A DNA stretch of 64,000 bases, taken from contig NC_060064.1 in the NCBI RefSeq assembly GCF_020283565.1, forward strand, positions 3,370,001 through 3,434,000, given 5' to 3'. The notes under the pieces are model-generated. The model made no database searches and was not told where the DNA came from. It worked only from the letters and a program-made list of their open reading frames with translations. The position numbers and the translations under genes are program-made. Each line of letters opens with the position of its first letter. Position 1 is the stretch's first letter. Below, piece after piece: positions 34,810-47,937 of the stretch. This DNA comes from Trifolium pratense. Lineage: Eukaryota > Streptophyta > Magnoliopsida > Fabales > Fabaceae.

Positions 34810-36956
34810 AAATTAATTAGACATGTAACTTACTCATGAGTGTGAATGATGGCACACAGACAATTTGTTATTCTTTGTAATTATCTTTCCTGTTTTTATC
34901 CAGGAGATCTACCATAAATACAAATCAAAATTTGCTCGGACTAAACTATATTATAAGCTTCAATTTTCATTTTTTCTTTTGATCAATCATATATCAATTC
35001 CATAGTTGACTATAGAAACAATCAATTGCTAAGGAATAATTGATCATTCAAGAAAAAATATACTAAAGGATTCAGAAAACACTTACCCCTTATGTTGAGA
35101 TGACAAAGATAGTCTGTGTCTAGACTTTACCCCTTATAGTTATGACAAGATAAACCACATGCAACTCCTTCCATATTTTTCCATTATCTTTATCTCTCAC
35201 TCACCCTTACTAATATACTCTAATATCCAAAAAAACAAATCCTATTTGCACATAATAACGTCACGTAGCGTATATGCATGTGATAAATAGATTGACTTTG
35301 TAATTGAAATTACTCTATTATCAAAAGAAGTAAGTATAAAATACCATAATTGAGAGCATTGAGTATCAACTTATAAATTTTATGTATATTTTTATTTTAT
35401 TTTTGAAATTTCACAAAATTATATGTTAAAAGATGGATGTCAATTCTGTAAACTATTGTTAATCCAAATTTTAAAATAACAGTCCTTAACTATTTTCAAA
35501 TATACTATCTTTCAAGCTTAGTATATGACCGTTCTCTTCTAGAGAGGTCAAAATTGATTCTATTCTAGAGATGTATAATTAAATTTTGACATGTTTTATT
35601 TCTCTAGCGTAGAATTCATTCTACTTGAAACTAGAAATTGTAATCTCTACTTCAAAAAATTATTGTCCAACTTACTTTTACATGATTGTATTCAAACATA
35701 AATCATTTTACTTTTACTTCAATTTTAGTCGAAATAAATTTTACAAAATCAATAAGATACCAAACAAACTGGCTTTGAGTTCCAAATAACCTTCACTAAA
35801 ATAGATATGTTCAGAACACATAATTTAAAATGACAATCAAATAAACTAAACAGGTTTGTCTACAAAACAAAACTAAATTGAAGATGTAACAATTCGATGC
35901 AGTACTGTCATGAGGCTGTTTGTTGTAGTATCCGATGTGCATGCCATGCATTTGAGGCTGCTTTCTGTTGTTCACAGATTATGGATTCAGGTAATGTTGC
36001 AGGGTTCATTCACTATTTGGGAGAGAATTGGGATCTAGGAGGTTGTAGAGTTGCAGGAAGGAGCTATGTTTTGCTTAGTTCTTATGGATTGTGTTGTTGA
36101 AGATAATTGGAATGCGATAAGTTGACTGTAAAGTTACCTACACATCAGCAAATAAGTGTGCGTCAATTTTGGTCTCATCGTTCTCTTCGTAATACTTTTA
36201 TGAATATTTCAAATTCGAAGCCTAAGAACTAGTCCTATGTGGTATCGAAGAAAATTTGTTAGGTTCACGACGAGTCATCATATCATATATTACAAAAGTT
36301 GAAAAGTATAGCTTTTAGAACACTATGATTCTAATAAACTCATTGCAAACCATCACAACAAAGGATTAGAAAGAAAAAAATATATCATTTAGTCAATTAA
36401 ATATTCATCTAAAGAGACATTCATATGTGCAACAAAATTTGCCTCTAATAAATACGACATTCATCCAACAAAATTTAAAACTTTTATCGGAAAGAGACAT
36501 TCATATTTAGTGTCTAAGAATTCTTCGAATAATATTTTCTCTAACAAAAGAACGCATATAGACTCATCCAAAAGAACTAAAGTCTGGCCTAAACTATAGA
36601 AAATAGAAACAAGAAATTGTAGAGAAAAGTCCAAAACATATATTAGTATAGGCAAATGCTGCACCCATTTTCTATACCATAAAAAAGTTGCATTTTCTGT
36701 GTCAAAAAACAAAAAGAAAGTTACATCTTCTATACCAACAAAAATTCCCACCAGCAGATGGAAATGTACAGAAGGTTGTATACAACTTGTAGTCATTCAT
36801 CATTCAAAGAATTGTCATTTCCTTCATATACCTAACTAGAAAACCTCGTATCCTTGTCAAACCTCAGATTATGTTGCTATATTCTTGGTGTGATGTGGTC
36901 ATAATAAAGTCACTACATTTTGATCCAGAAAAAGACCACAATTACTATCTGTATCA
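34810..36956. other. PME-5 3' flank and end of the duplicated region
   Basis: It starts with the conserved PME 3' UTR. The part near 36370-36830 matches the flank just before PME-3 (20500-20800). The array therefore ends on sequence that elsewhere lies upstream of a PME gene, as expected for tandem duplication with a missing next copy. The reverse frame at 36461-36796 lies inside this flank and is not supported as a gene. Confidence 0.6.
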
Positions 36957-38313
36957 TCAATTATCATCTTTAGCCTCTGGAAGTGAAATGCTAATTGGCT
37001 GCCATTTAGAATGATAATCAGGTATAATCCATTTCTTAGTTGTGATTATAATCTCCAATATTTTAAGTACATCACCCAACACAAGCTCTTCAAGGCACAA
37101 TCTCTTAAGAATTAAAGATGCTTCATATCTAATAAAAACAGATATAAAAGTTAAAATCTTATTACATCAGTAACTTAACAACTAATAAAGTTTCAAGAAC
37201 CTAACAAAAAATTTCAAAAAAAAAAAGTACCTAATGAAAACAAACAATAAATACATACCTGCTAGGAGAAGCCAAAATTGCCAATCTTCCTGAGGATGAA
37301 GCAAGGAACTTCTCTATTCTAACCCAAATTGTTGTGGGGAAATGACTCGGTGATCCACCCAAAGGATTCACACACTTCCATAGTTTCTCATTCGCAACAA
37401 CATACAAATGTAATGGACCACAGCATTGTTTAACTACCCTCCGTTGCTCAATTGCACAATCCAAAGCCTTTTCAACATCAATTTTTTGATACTTAGGATC
37501 ACCGTAACGAATACAATCAGTTATATTTCCTTTAGTTGGAAGAATCATTTCATTCTTGAGTGTATTCAATGTTACTAGAATACCATCAACAAGTTTTGAC
37601 GACTTTGATTGTTCAGCAGAGCTATCATTGTTGTTATCATCACTATCTGGTTCTTGAATTTGAACAGATTCTATTGAATTTGGTTTAGGTTGATAAATGA
37701 GTTTATCAGAGAAATTAGGGTTTTGATTTGTAGCATTGTTGTGAGGGGGACCGCCGGAAATAAGTGTATGCCAAGACCAAACAAAGTTAGCGGCGGCGAC
37801 AAGAGTTTGGGAAGCACAAAAAGGGTGAGCAAGAAGAATATTATAGCTTCTCATACGAAGATTATGAAGGGCATTTGAAAAAACTCTATTACCAGAAATC
37901 AACAAATAATTTGCAGGTGCAGGATTATCAATAGCCCATAGTATCATATCAACAAGTATATTCTTATCAACTTTCCCACCTAAAATAATGAAAAACGATG
38001 AATGAATCAGTAACTACGATAACAACTTCAAAAAAACAACAACAACAACTAGGGGGATTAATGAATGGTACATACCGGCGGGGACATGGTTGAGGGTGAC
38101 ACCTGTGGAAGTGATAGCCTGTTGAACGTGAGAAGGGATACCAGTGGTGTCGGCGTAAGCGGAGATATAGATGGGGCCGTGGAAGTTGGAATTGATGAGG
38201 GCGGAGGTGATGTTTATAGCGATGGTGTTAGGGTTGAAGTTTTTGGGGACTTGACAGTTTTCTATGTCCCACCAGACTGAAGTTTTTGCTGAAGAGAATG
38301 GATTTTCTTTCAT
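36957..38313 (-). CDS. NYN-domain protein (MARF1/limkain-b1-like), probable inactive nuclease
   Basis: Exons 38076..38313, 37259..37979 and 36957..37128 give 376 aa with in-phase GT-AG junctions. An NYN domain (PIN-like RNase fold) covers about residues 10-150: VWWDIENCQVP with D16, ISAYADTT (50-57), LNHVPAG (74-80) and ILVDMILWAIDNPAP (87-101). Family members usually read SGDRDF next; here it is SGNRVF (108-113), so two acidic active-site residues are N110 and V112. This predicts weak or no nuclease activity while the fold may still bind RNA. A low-complexity Asn/Asp/Ser linker (about 165-200) leads to a conserved C-terminal region with a basic/aromatic pattern and no motif I can name. Translation starts at the Met just before the NYN domain. 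Known plant relatives are poorly characterised. Confidence 0.88.
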
Positions 38314-38939
38314 TTTTCATGCAAACAAACCAATGGAACCGCCGCCGTTTGTTCACTTCTTATTTATCGTACCTGCACCATGCACCATGCACCACATCGA
38401 ATGAATGTTTTTTTCTGCCTACTATAATACTCTACTAGTACACAACACAACAAGAGAACAAGGACTTAGGCTCTTTCTTAAAAAAAAAAAAAAAATCAAT
38501 AGAGAGAATCCATAACAAATGAATCTGATTTATTATTTTTTTTATAACAATAAAAAAAGATTTTTTTTTTATAATAGTTATTTAATGAATTTAAAAAATA
38601 GAATTTTTTATAGTTTTAAAAAATAAATTTATACTTATAATTAAGAAGTGAATAAATATTGGGATCAGTGTTTTAAAAACCGGACTGGTCATCGAACCGG
38701 CGAGGGCACTGGGTCACTGGTTCATTTGTCGAACCATTGGGTCACTGGTTGAACCGCATGACAAACCGGATTAAATCAAATTAAATCGGTAGAATGAATC
38801 GGTCTTTATATAGTTATTGAACCGGTCTCTATATATGTAGTTAAAAAAATTCATGAACTCATAATGTCACATGTTCTTAAATTCAAATCCTAAACATTGT
38901 CATCACACACGTTAAAATAGTACAAAATACAAATCCAAA
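38314..38939. other. NYN gene upstream region and an old repeat
   Basis: The first ~100 bp should hold the NYN promoter. From about 38668 the phrases AAAACCGGACTGG, TCATCGAACCGG and GGGTCACTGGTT (twice) mark a degenerate dispersed repeat rich in CCGGT/ACCGG words. Its far end is not clear. The hAT element at 38940 is inserted into or beside it. Confidence 0.5.
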
Positions 38940-39494
38940 CAAGGAAGGATCCATGAATTTATAATACGGGGGGCCGACGTACTACCTTAAATCGTGGTTC
39001 ATCGGTATCTACTATTTGCGTAACAGATGGCAATGCCGACGTACTACCTTGACAATCTTCATTAGCTTTTCTTTTAAAATAAGCATGAATGGTGGATGAT
39101 TTTCCCATAAGTCTCACTAAAATAATATTAATTTATAGTTAATAAAACAGAATTGACAAGAAAATATACAAATGCACATACATAAAATCTTTAAATTGAT
39201 TTACAATATAGCAGTATTTGAAAAGAAAATCATTGAAGGCAATGAGAACTAACTTAATTAGGTTGAGAAAATTAAGGCTAATTTTGTGGGATTTGGAGTT
39301 AATTGTTATAATTACTAAAACAAAAACAAACAGAAAGTTTGCGGTGGGTGCAGATTATGCAATTATTTTGCCAGGCGGTGGTTAATTATCAAATATCATA
39401 CATCATATGTGTGTATATATAAGTATATGGAAGAAAAAAAATATGTCAAGAGGGGGGGCTCAGCCCCTACTTGCCCCCCATGTCTCCGTCCCTG
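38940..39494 (-). mobile_element. Short hAT element with perfect 8-bp target duplication
   Basis: The 555-bp element has imperfect terminal inverted repeats (CAAGGAAGGATCCATG on the left; inverse of the right end CAGGGACGGAGACATG) and the identical 8-bp duplication AATCCAAA at 38932-38939 and 39495-39502. On the reverse strand a fragment reads MGKSSTIHAYFKRKAN (about 39110 down to 39063), the N-terminal phrase of plant hAT transposases of the ZMYM1-like group. Most of the transposase is missing, so it is a non-autonomous deletion derivative. Confidence 0.85.
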
Positions 39495-39502
39495 AATCCA
39501 AA

Positions 39503-40525
39503 TAAATTTTAAACATCAAACACAAATAAGTTTTAAACAAAGTGTAGTTGTAACATAAAACATAAACGGAATAACAAAGTATCTAATAAATTAATAAAGT
39601 GCCTAATATATATCGAACTGAGTCGGTTGTATAATTTTTGCCGGTACAACCTGTTATCCAGTGGAAAAAGAAAAAATTATCACTATTGAGATGTGTTTAA
39701 GGAGTGTGCTAGAGGGTGTGACCGTAGCACCCTCAAATTGTAATTACCTCGCCAAAAAAGATCAAAAATAAACCTCACGCTCTAGCATAGTTGTAAGAAC
39801 ATATGGAAATTGAATTCCCTTCCCTTGCAACCAACACTTTCCCGCAGTCATGACGTTGGTGGCCGCACAAAAAAAACTGATTTTTTTAATATTTTATAAT
39901 TATAAAATACTAAATTTAAATTTAGACTATCCGATAAATCAGACAGCCACCAACGTGTGACTACATGAGTGCAGAGACTTGCTTTGCTTACTATAGCAAA
40001 ACTGGGTCCAAACGAAGAAAAAAAAATAGCTTTATTCTATTACATTCCAATTTCCATTCTAAGTACTAAGATGGAGGTAGATCACCAAGAAAATGAGAAG
40101 CCATAGCATTGTCAACCGTTGTCATTTCAAATTAACAGTCAGTAAAAACAGTTAAAAATAAATATCGAGTACACTAGCAACTTCAGAATCATCGATCAGA
40201 GTTATATCGATCCATGTGGAACAAATAGAACCTTCATTGCATGGTCTAGCCAGAGCCTATACAAAATTGAATCATCAATTTACTAATGAATACTTACTTC
40301 TATAACATTAAAGAAATCAACTCTGCCGAAAGAATAGGTATGTTTCCTCTGCTCTGTTTTCTTTCTTCATTTGTTTTTCCTCCCACTTATAAACGATGTC
40401 TTTATACGTTCTTTTGGGATGAAAGGTTAAGACATTTACTTGATTTGGTTCCTTAAAACTCAGATTGTTGATAAGTTAGCTTTCTTCCAAGATGAATGTT
40501 CTTTTGCCTCTAAGCTAGATTGCAG
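39503..40525. other. Intergenic, 3' side of the translocator gene
   Basis: AT-rich. The end nearest 40526 should include the translocator 3' UTR. The part from 39503 to about 39660 continues the repeat interrupted by the hAT insertion. No gene seen. Confidence 0.5.
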
Positions 40526-43500
40526 CTAAGCTGGTTTTCTTCCGAGATGAGATATCCGTGATGAATACATTAAAGGCGCTTCTTCATCAAAATGAGAATG
40601 ATGATGAGAATCAGAAACTGAATTATTCCATATATCCTCATCATTATCATCATCTCCCTTTTTCTCCGTTAGCAGCTCCTATATATTGATTTAGAATTAG
40701 AAAGGAAAGAACAAAATTTGAACAACCAATGTATATGCTTCCTCAAAAACAATCATACACAAGTATATATTGCAAAGATACTTGAATCAAGAGCTATGTT
40801 ATTATGCAAAGATACTTGAATCAAGAGCTATGTTATTATTGAATAAAACTAAACATAATGGCAGAAAGGAGAGGGGATGGTGAGATCAGATTAATAATCA
40901 GCATACACTGATACTATTGTTTGAATAAATAAATTATCAAGACAGAAAGCACCGAATTAGATTCTTAAAGAACTTTACTTAATTTTTTTATCCATAAGGC
41001 GGCCAGGCTATAAATAAACACTCCCCTCAAGCAGGTGTGTACTAATAATATGGACCAAACTTGTGAAAAATGAACTGAATATGATGAACTCAAAAATACT
41101 TTTGAGAATGTCTGAAAGCTGTCACTAGAGTTGACAAACTCTATAGCAATTTTGTGAGAACTTTTTCACAGATAGAGTGACAATGAATTGATATATGTTT
41201 GGTTCTTTCATAAAACAACTTGATTGTCGTAAACAATTTCAACTCATCAATACTTTTCAACAGATGTGGAACAATTGGGTATTTCCTCGGAACATGTGGG
41301 GAAGTATGAGACGTGTATCGGGTATCAAATAAATGTTCAACACTGATGATTTTCCATGTTTGGAGTACCTGAGCTTCATAGTTGTAATGTATTGGATACA
41401 ATACACCACATTGTTTTCTTATGTTTTCTTTATGATACATTGAATAGTGATTGAACTTGAGAAATCATAAAATTAATAAAATGGAAAATAAATGAATGTG
41501 TGTTAGGAAAAACAAATAAATCTCATTTCTCAGAGAATGAAATCACCAATCCCACCTCTCTAGTAAGGAATGGTTATGGAATGGAATCACCGTTCCACAA
41601 TTTTTTCTACTAACATGGGAATGTGAATGGAATAAAGCATACAATGGAATCATTTTTCAATATAGCATAAGATAACAAAGTCAAAGACATTTTAATAATG
41701 CATGAATACTGATCAAACTAGAAAACAAGCAAAGTTTACTGAGAAGGCTGACCTTTGCTGATTCGTCGGGGTTAATTTGAAGTTGAGATCTGCGCACATC
41801 CCTGATCTTCAGGTAGTTGTAACAAACAACACCGCTTAAAGCTGTCCATTCAAAAATAATTCATATAAATAAACGCTTGGAAGAAAACCATGCAAAAAAT
41901 GAATTTTAAATTGCCGAGATGTCTTTTCAATGAAGAAGCATATACCAATAGCATAGCCAATGACATTCAGTCCTGTAATCTTTGATTCAGGAAATAAGAC
42001 AGTTGAAAGAGAGATAAGTAGCCAGTCTTTCAAAACTCCAGCCACTCGAATAGTTACAGCCCCAGTTCTACCAATCACCAAGAACGTTGAGAAGTTCAAT
42101 GCCAAAGCACAAAGAGCATTTGAAAAAAATATCCAGAAGTTAAACTCCATATGTGGAGCTTCCATCTCAGGCTTCTCAAGGATATACCATGGAATAAAAA
42201 GGAACACAAAGCTGCATAAAATAATAAGTAAATGATCATTATTCAGCTAGATAAATGAATATATAGGTTTGAACTTTGATGTACTTATTGACATTTTCAA
42301 TACATATGTATCCCAAAAATGTGCCTCTCAGCTCCACTCCTGTTTTTGTTTCAAAATGAGTATGGTATAAACAAGCATAAACCGGTACTCAAGCAGGAAG
42401 CAACAGAGCAATCATTAACATGTGAAGGACGCAAAAAATGGCACACATAATATTTACTCAGAAGGGCAAAAATGAGATTATCATCGGATTAGACCAACAT
42501 CACATCCTGCAGCATTTTGACCGTAAGCTTGTCTGAACACAAAATAAGCTAATTCAAAGTTCAAATACACACAAACAGCCAGATGCAGTAGTGAGGGAAG
42601 CTAACCACACCATTTTCAGTACCAATATAAAAAGCACGGTTCAAAATCAAAATTAACTAAAATCAATAGAAAGGGTTTAATTTTCATGAGCTTTTTTTCC
42701 CTCCCGCCAATATAAGCAGAACTATCTACATGTTTTCAAATACATAAGAACATAACTACCTGCAGGGGGCTATGTAATACAGGCTGGTAATAGGATTTAG
42801 TGTCAAGCCTTTATTTTGAAGAAGAACTTGAGTTAAGACCAGCCTCAATGCTTCAGCAGCTATTCCCGATACTTGATAAACCGTACCCAGCACGTTAAAA
42901 TGAATTTCCCCGTAGGAGGAAATGACAACTCCAACACTAACCAACACCATGTTCCAGAATACGTCACACCTTAATTTCTCAGTTCCAAGAGTAACAGCCA
43001 CAAGAAATGTTGCCACTGGCACTGTAAATGAAAAAACAAATAAATCAAAAAGGAAAAGAACAATACTTCCATTAAGGAATGTTATAAAAAATATCAGATG
43101 GAAATATGATAAACAAAAACTGACTCACTCAGGGCTTTAAGCATCTGGATGAAAGCCACAGAAATGTACAAATAAGCAGTGTTCCCAAACCTAAACAGAC
43201 AATAAATCAATTAAATTAAACTAATCTACATACACACACACACATAATACACACCCATGCATCGGGAAGATAGTTTTCAAAGTATTTAATATAACTTCAT
43301 AGTGCATGTAATACAGTAATCACTACTAATACAACTGCAAAAACTATTTAAGATAAATAACCTATTGTGCAATATAAAAACAATCCAGTTCATTAAATCT
43401 CCTAAATGATATGCAATTGGCGATTTTAAAGTGGTTTGTTAACTTACAGGAAAACTATTGTGAAAACATGAGTTCTATCAGCTAAATTCCATCTAACTAC

Positions 43501-44684
43501 ATATCGTAGTCAACAGAATGAATAACAAATATATTATAAGATTATAGGCAACCCATAGTATGTTATCAAAATCTTCTTAATTTATATAATCGAAAACAGA
43601 AATTGGTGATTATACATTACCGGACCATATTTGTTTCAGTCAACTTTGTAATGAAGCCTTTTGTTTTATTTTATCAGAAAACTTCAAACTGAATGTAGAA
43701 GGTGATCAACATAATGTTAGTTGAGAATTTACAATCATCCTTTCTGTGCTATAACATTTTTTTGCACGGCTTCACACACATGAACATGCATGCACACAGA
43801 AAAACTTTCATGACCCAAATGAGTATTCGAAAATGAAGACCACAAGCTGGAAGCATAAATCTTGATAATACTGTACTGGTCAGACTTTTATATTAAAAAA
43901 AAGAAGACAAAAACACGATCATCAATTTCAATAAAATGCTAGCAAAATTTTACATTGGCATCAGCTAACTTTCACCATCATAGAATTGAACATGGGACTG
44001 TATCAGACTATCAGGCGCATACATAATACACTTTACAAATAGATTTGCATGAATTAACATTTGATCAATATCATCAATTGCTTACCACAGACTTGCTGCA
44101 AAGAAGGCGCTTATAGGGACCACACAGGTTATATATCTGCAAATCAAACATTTTGTGTGAAGCCAGCCAGAAATATTACATGAAATTTAAAACAGGGTGT
44201 CTGTGTAGAATTCTTACATGTGAAATGTCATTTTAATAGGCGCTACAACCTGCAAAAATTGAAAAGACAAAAAAAGAAATGGCATCCAGTTAATTCGGTC
44301 ATATATCAAAGAAAGGCTAGTCTAAAACTAGTGATCCGACAAACTCAAACAGACACATACCTTCAGAACACGGATAAGGAAAAATGCAACTCCACCAGAA
44401 AAAGCCATATGGATCATAGTGAGTGTTATTGGAAATGGAAAATTAAAATACAGCGTAGAGAGAACCCACTGCAATAAACCAATGCCCACAAAAGGAAACA
44501 GGTTGAGCATAATATATTGCAGTACAAGATAAACCACAAAACATAATCAAAAGAAATTGTTGAGAAATTCGTAACCCATTACCTTGTTATACAAAATAAC
44601 ACCCGAGGAAAGTGAAATGTAAACCAGAAGGTAGATGTAGGTCAGCAAATGCTGCCTATTCATTATTGTCGCCATGACTGCCAT
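40526..44684 (-). CDS. Sugar-phosphate/phosphate translocator family protein (At3g17430/At1g48230-like)
   Basis: Drug/metabolite-superfamily transporter of the triose-phosphate translocator (TPT) group, expected in an endomembrane; substrate unknown. Nine coding exons: 44583..44684, 44361..44468, 44218..44249, 44086..44136, 43129..43190, 42760..43021, 41946..42211, 41753..41841, 40526..40678. They total 1125 nt (374 aa), with all junctions GT-AG and in phase. About ten hydrophobic helices fill residues 15-310. Family phrases include LSSGVILYNKWVLS, ITLTMIHM, FGNTAYLYISVAFIQMLKALMPVA, EALRLVLTQVLL, LNPITSLYYIAPC and TIRVAGVLKDWLL. The tail is acidic and His-rich (DDDNDED, DSHHHSHF), then EEAPLMYSSRISHLGR, which matches the conserved C-terminus of this subfamily. 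An in-frame TGA directly precedes the start region, which supports the chosen ATG; nearby in-frame Mets at residues 4 and 8 are alternatives. Confidence 0.94.
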
Positions 44685-44829
44685 ATCTCAATTCTGCAAT
44701 ACATAATGCAATGTAGCATGTGAAAGATCTCAACATAAAAACACCGGCTATCACTGTTAATTATCATTGTGGTATAACCAACTTCATTAAAATTGCAATT
44801 TTTCTTCAAATACTCTATTAGATTTTTAT

Positions 44830-44935
44830 ATTAGGTCTAACTCATCCTTACAAAACCAGCTTATAAGGTGAGGATTGCTTCTACTTATAAACTCATGTCC
44901 AGACCAACTCACATCTGTTGCGGGACTTCTTAACA
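44830..44935 (-). repeat. Dispersed TRIM/solo-LTR-like repeat, copy 2
   Basis: On the reverse strand it starts TGTTAAGAAGTCCC and contains GTTTATAAGTAGAAG, CCTCACCTTATAA and GTTTTGTAAGGATGAG in the same order as the copy at 12001-12108. It lies upstream of the translocator start codon, probably in its 5' UTR intron or promoter. Confidence 0.55.
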
Positions 44936-45621
44936 TACTCGGCCACCCGGTTTAGTATTAAAGGGAATGAGATAAATATCGTGATAAAAACATGAGAAAG
45001 CAATAAGAATCGTTGAATCGATAATCAATTAACAAGTACCTACCCCCTTTCAATTAGAACTTCCCCTTTCAAAATCACTTATACCAAAGATTATCACTTA
45101 TAGGGAAACTTATTAGCAACAAAAACATAATTACTTAGCTAGAAAGGCATAAATAGTGAAATGATTTTGTTTTATTTTAATTTTAATTATTAGAAAAAGT
45201 GTAAAGCATGAACTAAAGTGGTAAACTCAAATTAAGAAAAACATACTCAAAATTGGATTCCTATAATTAAAACATTGTAAGCCAAAGCTAATGTTTGTTG
45301 TGTCTGTCTGAGAGGGAAAAAAAACATCCTAGTGTTGTTGTACCGACCAACATTAATGCGACCTAATAATAGACCTTAGAACTACAACAACGAGGATACT
45401 GTGTGATTCGTTATGTATTTGAAAAGTTTAGAAACTACAAATACAGTTTCGATTTAACGGTACAATGCTGAATTCATATGATAGAATACAAAATCATAAT
45501 AGAAATTAACGAGAAGAAATGATAAAAGAGAAAGATTAATAGAGAGATTTAGAGATGAGTATGTTACCTAGCGAAGAAGAATGGAATGAATGAATGAATG
45601 GTATAGTGATCTGAAAAATGG

Positions 45622-45626
<5 letters not shown>

Positions 45627-45652
<26 letters not shown>
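45627..45652 (+). repeat. (GA)n microsatellite
   Basis: Uninterrupted AG/GA tract of about 26 bp upstream of the translocator. It could lie in its 5' UTR exon. A long T-run follows at 45772-45805. Confidence 0.9.
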
Positions 45653-45657
<5 letters not shown>

Positions 45658-47049
45658 AGAATACAGAGCGAATAAATTTGCAAGAACACGCAGGATGGTG
45701 TCAAAACGAGAATTCCGAGATTTTGTCTTTTCACTTCAAAGGGAAAAAGGAAAACAATTTCATCTCCAATTTTTTTTTTTTTTTTTTATTTTTTTTTTTT
45801 TTTTTGTCTATTAGTCTGGTTGTTAAATTAGGGTAGTGTCCGGAATTCGAATATCGACTTTTGCGTATATAGTGTGATGTTCTACCGACTGAGTTCAGCT
45901 CACTGAGACAATTTTTTAAATTATTTTACAATATTTTGACATATATGACTCCATTATTTCATTTAATCTTCATACTTCTTTATATTTTATTTTTTTACGG
46001 TATTTCATAATTCATTGGTTAAAAATGTAAATATGAATGTCCGGTGAATTAGCTGAGTTGATAGGGATATGATAATATATATGCAATGGATTGGTATTCA
46101 AACTCTAAACATTTCACTTATTCATCTTAAACACTTATTCACCTTAAGGGTGAATTTGATCTGTTAAATGATAAGTACCGGATAAAACAGAACAACCCAA
46201 CATATGACAGAATAACACAAAACAAAACAAATTTTTATGATATTCACAAATTTTTATCTTATATGATGTTTAGTGAACAAAATGATATTTTGGTATTTTA
46301 AACAACTTATACTTGACGCAAAAAGTTATGTTGGATTTAGTGAGTGACAAAAATTTCTCTTTTGTCCCTGGCCTCCCGGCAACCAACCCTAGATGTAGAA
46401 TTTTTAATCACTATAGTGCTTGACAAAAAAACAAGGCTTTTAAATATAAAAATTATCCCTGCAAATATTATAATTTTACAAGGACTAAAATGAAAAAATA
46501 ATAATAATTTTAGGATAACTAAAATCAAAACTCTTTATGTTTCCGGTGACCATTTTCATATTTAAGAAAGAAAGAAAAAATGAGTTAAACTACCAACATG
46601 TTTGCACAATGTGAATGGGAAAACATGAAACATTGTATACAAGAAAATAAAATACTTATGAGTTAAACTATTTTCATTTTCCATTAAAATTTTGGAATGT
46701 AAAAAAGTTTACACCATTACCATTAGCAAGTTATGATTAAAGTTATAAAAGTAGCAAATTGATTTATTTTTGGTTTTCAAAACACTGGAATTGTCATTTG
46801 AATCTAATCTTTAATAGATAAAAGTAAATAAATACTTATGAAGAAGAAATGAATTTTATTCTTTTATGAAATAAAGTACTTATATGATGATAAAGTTATA
46901 CCACTACATCAACATATGATGTAAGTACATAAGGTACACAAAAAATAAATAAAACACAAAAACAAGAAAAATGAAATTAAAACAATAGAGTGACCATGAA
47001 AGCATGATGTCACAAAATCCCTAATATTTTTTTTAGCGAGAGACAAATT
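45653..47049. other. Intergenic between the translocator and zinc-finger genes
   Basis: AT-rich with T-runs near 45780-45800. The last part before 47050 should be the 3' UTR of the zinc-finger gene. No coding signal seen. Confidence 0.5.
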
Positions 47050-47937
47050 TTAAAGGGTGAAATCCAAGTTCAGCTCCTTCGAGGTTGATTGAGTTGACGA
47101 TGAAGACCTGTTTGAATTTGTTTGAATTAGGCCTTCTCCAATAGGACTAGTATGAGGCTCAGCAATTAAAGGGGTTTGATTAGCTTGAGCAAAGAGTTCC
47201 AAACCCGAAGTGTCCGACCTTTGTGGAATTGGTAATGCAATATTTTGACCTCCGCCCAAAAAATTTGTTGTCCCTATTGTTGTGAGGGATGAACTTGGCA
47301 TTCGCATTGCAAGTTGGGGTATTGTGGGGGGTGTATTTGGCATATACAACCCTCCATAGCCACCATAAGAAGAACCACTAGCCCAAGAAGGCATGGTATT
47401 GTTCGTATGGTGACTAATTGGGTGGTGCAAGTTAGCACTACCTAAATAAGAATACCCTTGGTAGTGATTAGGGCTTGAAATTGGATAAGGGTATGGTTGA
47501 TGAACAGATCTAAATCTAAGATTTGAAATCAGTTCATCTTCCCTCCTCTGTTTTTCCATTTTTATGAAGGCACGCTCACGCTTATGAGCGTTTTGGTGTC
47601 CTCCAAGTGCTTGAGGAGTGGAATATTTCTTATCACAATAAGGACAAGAAAATTCCGTCACTTTTTGCTCGTCATTTAAAGGTTCGACATCAACGGTTTG
47701 GGGTAAAGGTTCAACAACGACATTTTGAGATGAATGTGAATGTTCACCAATCTCCAAGGATTTGATAGAGGACTTGGTGTGAATGCCAAGGCTTAGATTA
47801 AGTAAATCTTCAGCATTGGATTCAGAGGTCGATGACATGACCTTCGATTCCTTCTCAGGTCTCGACTCTGAGTGCTCCTCTATTCTACGCTTGAGCTTTC
47901 TGTTCTCATCGTTTCCAATGGAAATTTGCTCAGACAT
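47050..47937 (-). CDS. Single C2H2 zinc-finger protein with QALGGH motif and EAR motif
   Basis: Plant-specific transcription factor, probably a repressor, 295 aa without introns. The one C2H2 finger has C98, C101, H114 and H118 and contains the plant-specific QALGGHQNAHKRER core. This is the one-finger class that includes the ZFP and KNUCKLES types. LNLSL at residues 46-50 fits the LxLxL form of the EAR repression motif, and the C-terminus ends ELNLDFTL, a second EAR-like site where this class usually has one. A basic patch KLKRR lies near residue 14. The middle is rich in Pro, Tyr, Ser, Gly and Asn. The paralogue cannot be named from sequence alone. The Met at 47937 is taken as start because it opens the longest frame; the upstream sequence has A/T-rich leader character. 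Confidence 0.9.
   Translation of the reverse strand: MSEQISIGNDENRKLKRRIEEHSESRPEKESKVMSSTSESNAEDLLNLSLGIHTKSSIKSLEIGEHSHSSQNVVVEPLPQTVDVEPLNDEQKVTEFSCPYCDKKYSTPQALGGHQNAHKRERAFIKMEKQRREDELISNLRFRSVHQPYPYPISSPNHYQGYSYLGSANLHHPISHHTNNTMPSWASGSSYGGYGGLYMPNTPPTIPQLAMRMPSSSLTTIGTTNFLGGGQNIALPIPQRSDTSGLELFAQANQTPLIAEPHTSPIGEGLIQTNSNRSSSSTQSTSKELNLDFTL

Noticed and set aside
35897..36100. Forward frame of 67 codons, similar to sequence at 31860-32030
   Set aside because: The two copies do not keep a common frame and no protein family is apparent; better seen as part of the duplicated spacer.
36461..36796. Reverse frame of 111 codons downstream of PME-5
   Set aside because: Lies in the duplicated flank also present before PME-3, where the frame is not kept; no domain recognised.
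45618..45836. Forward frame with Glu-Arg repeats near the GA tract
   Set aside because: Produced by the (GA)n microsatellite and the following T-run.
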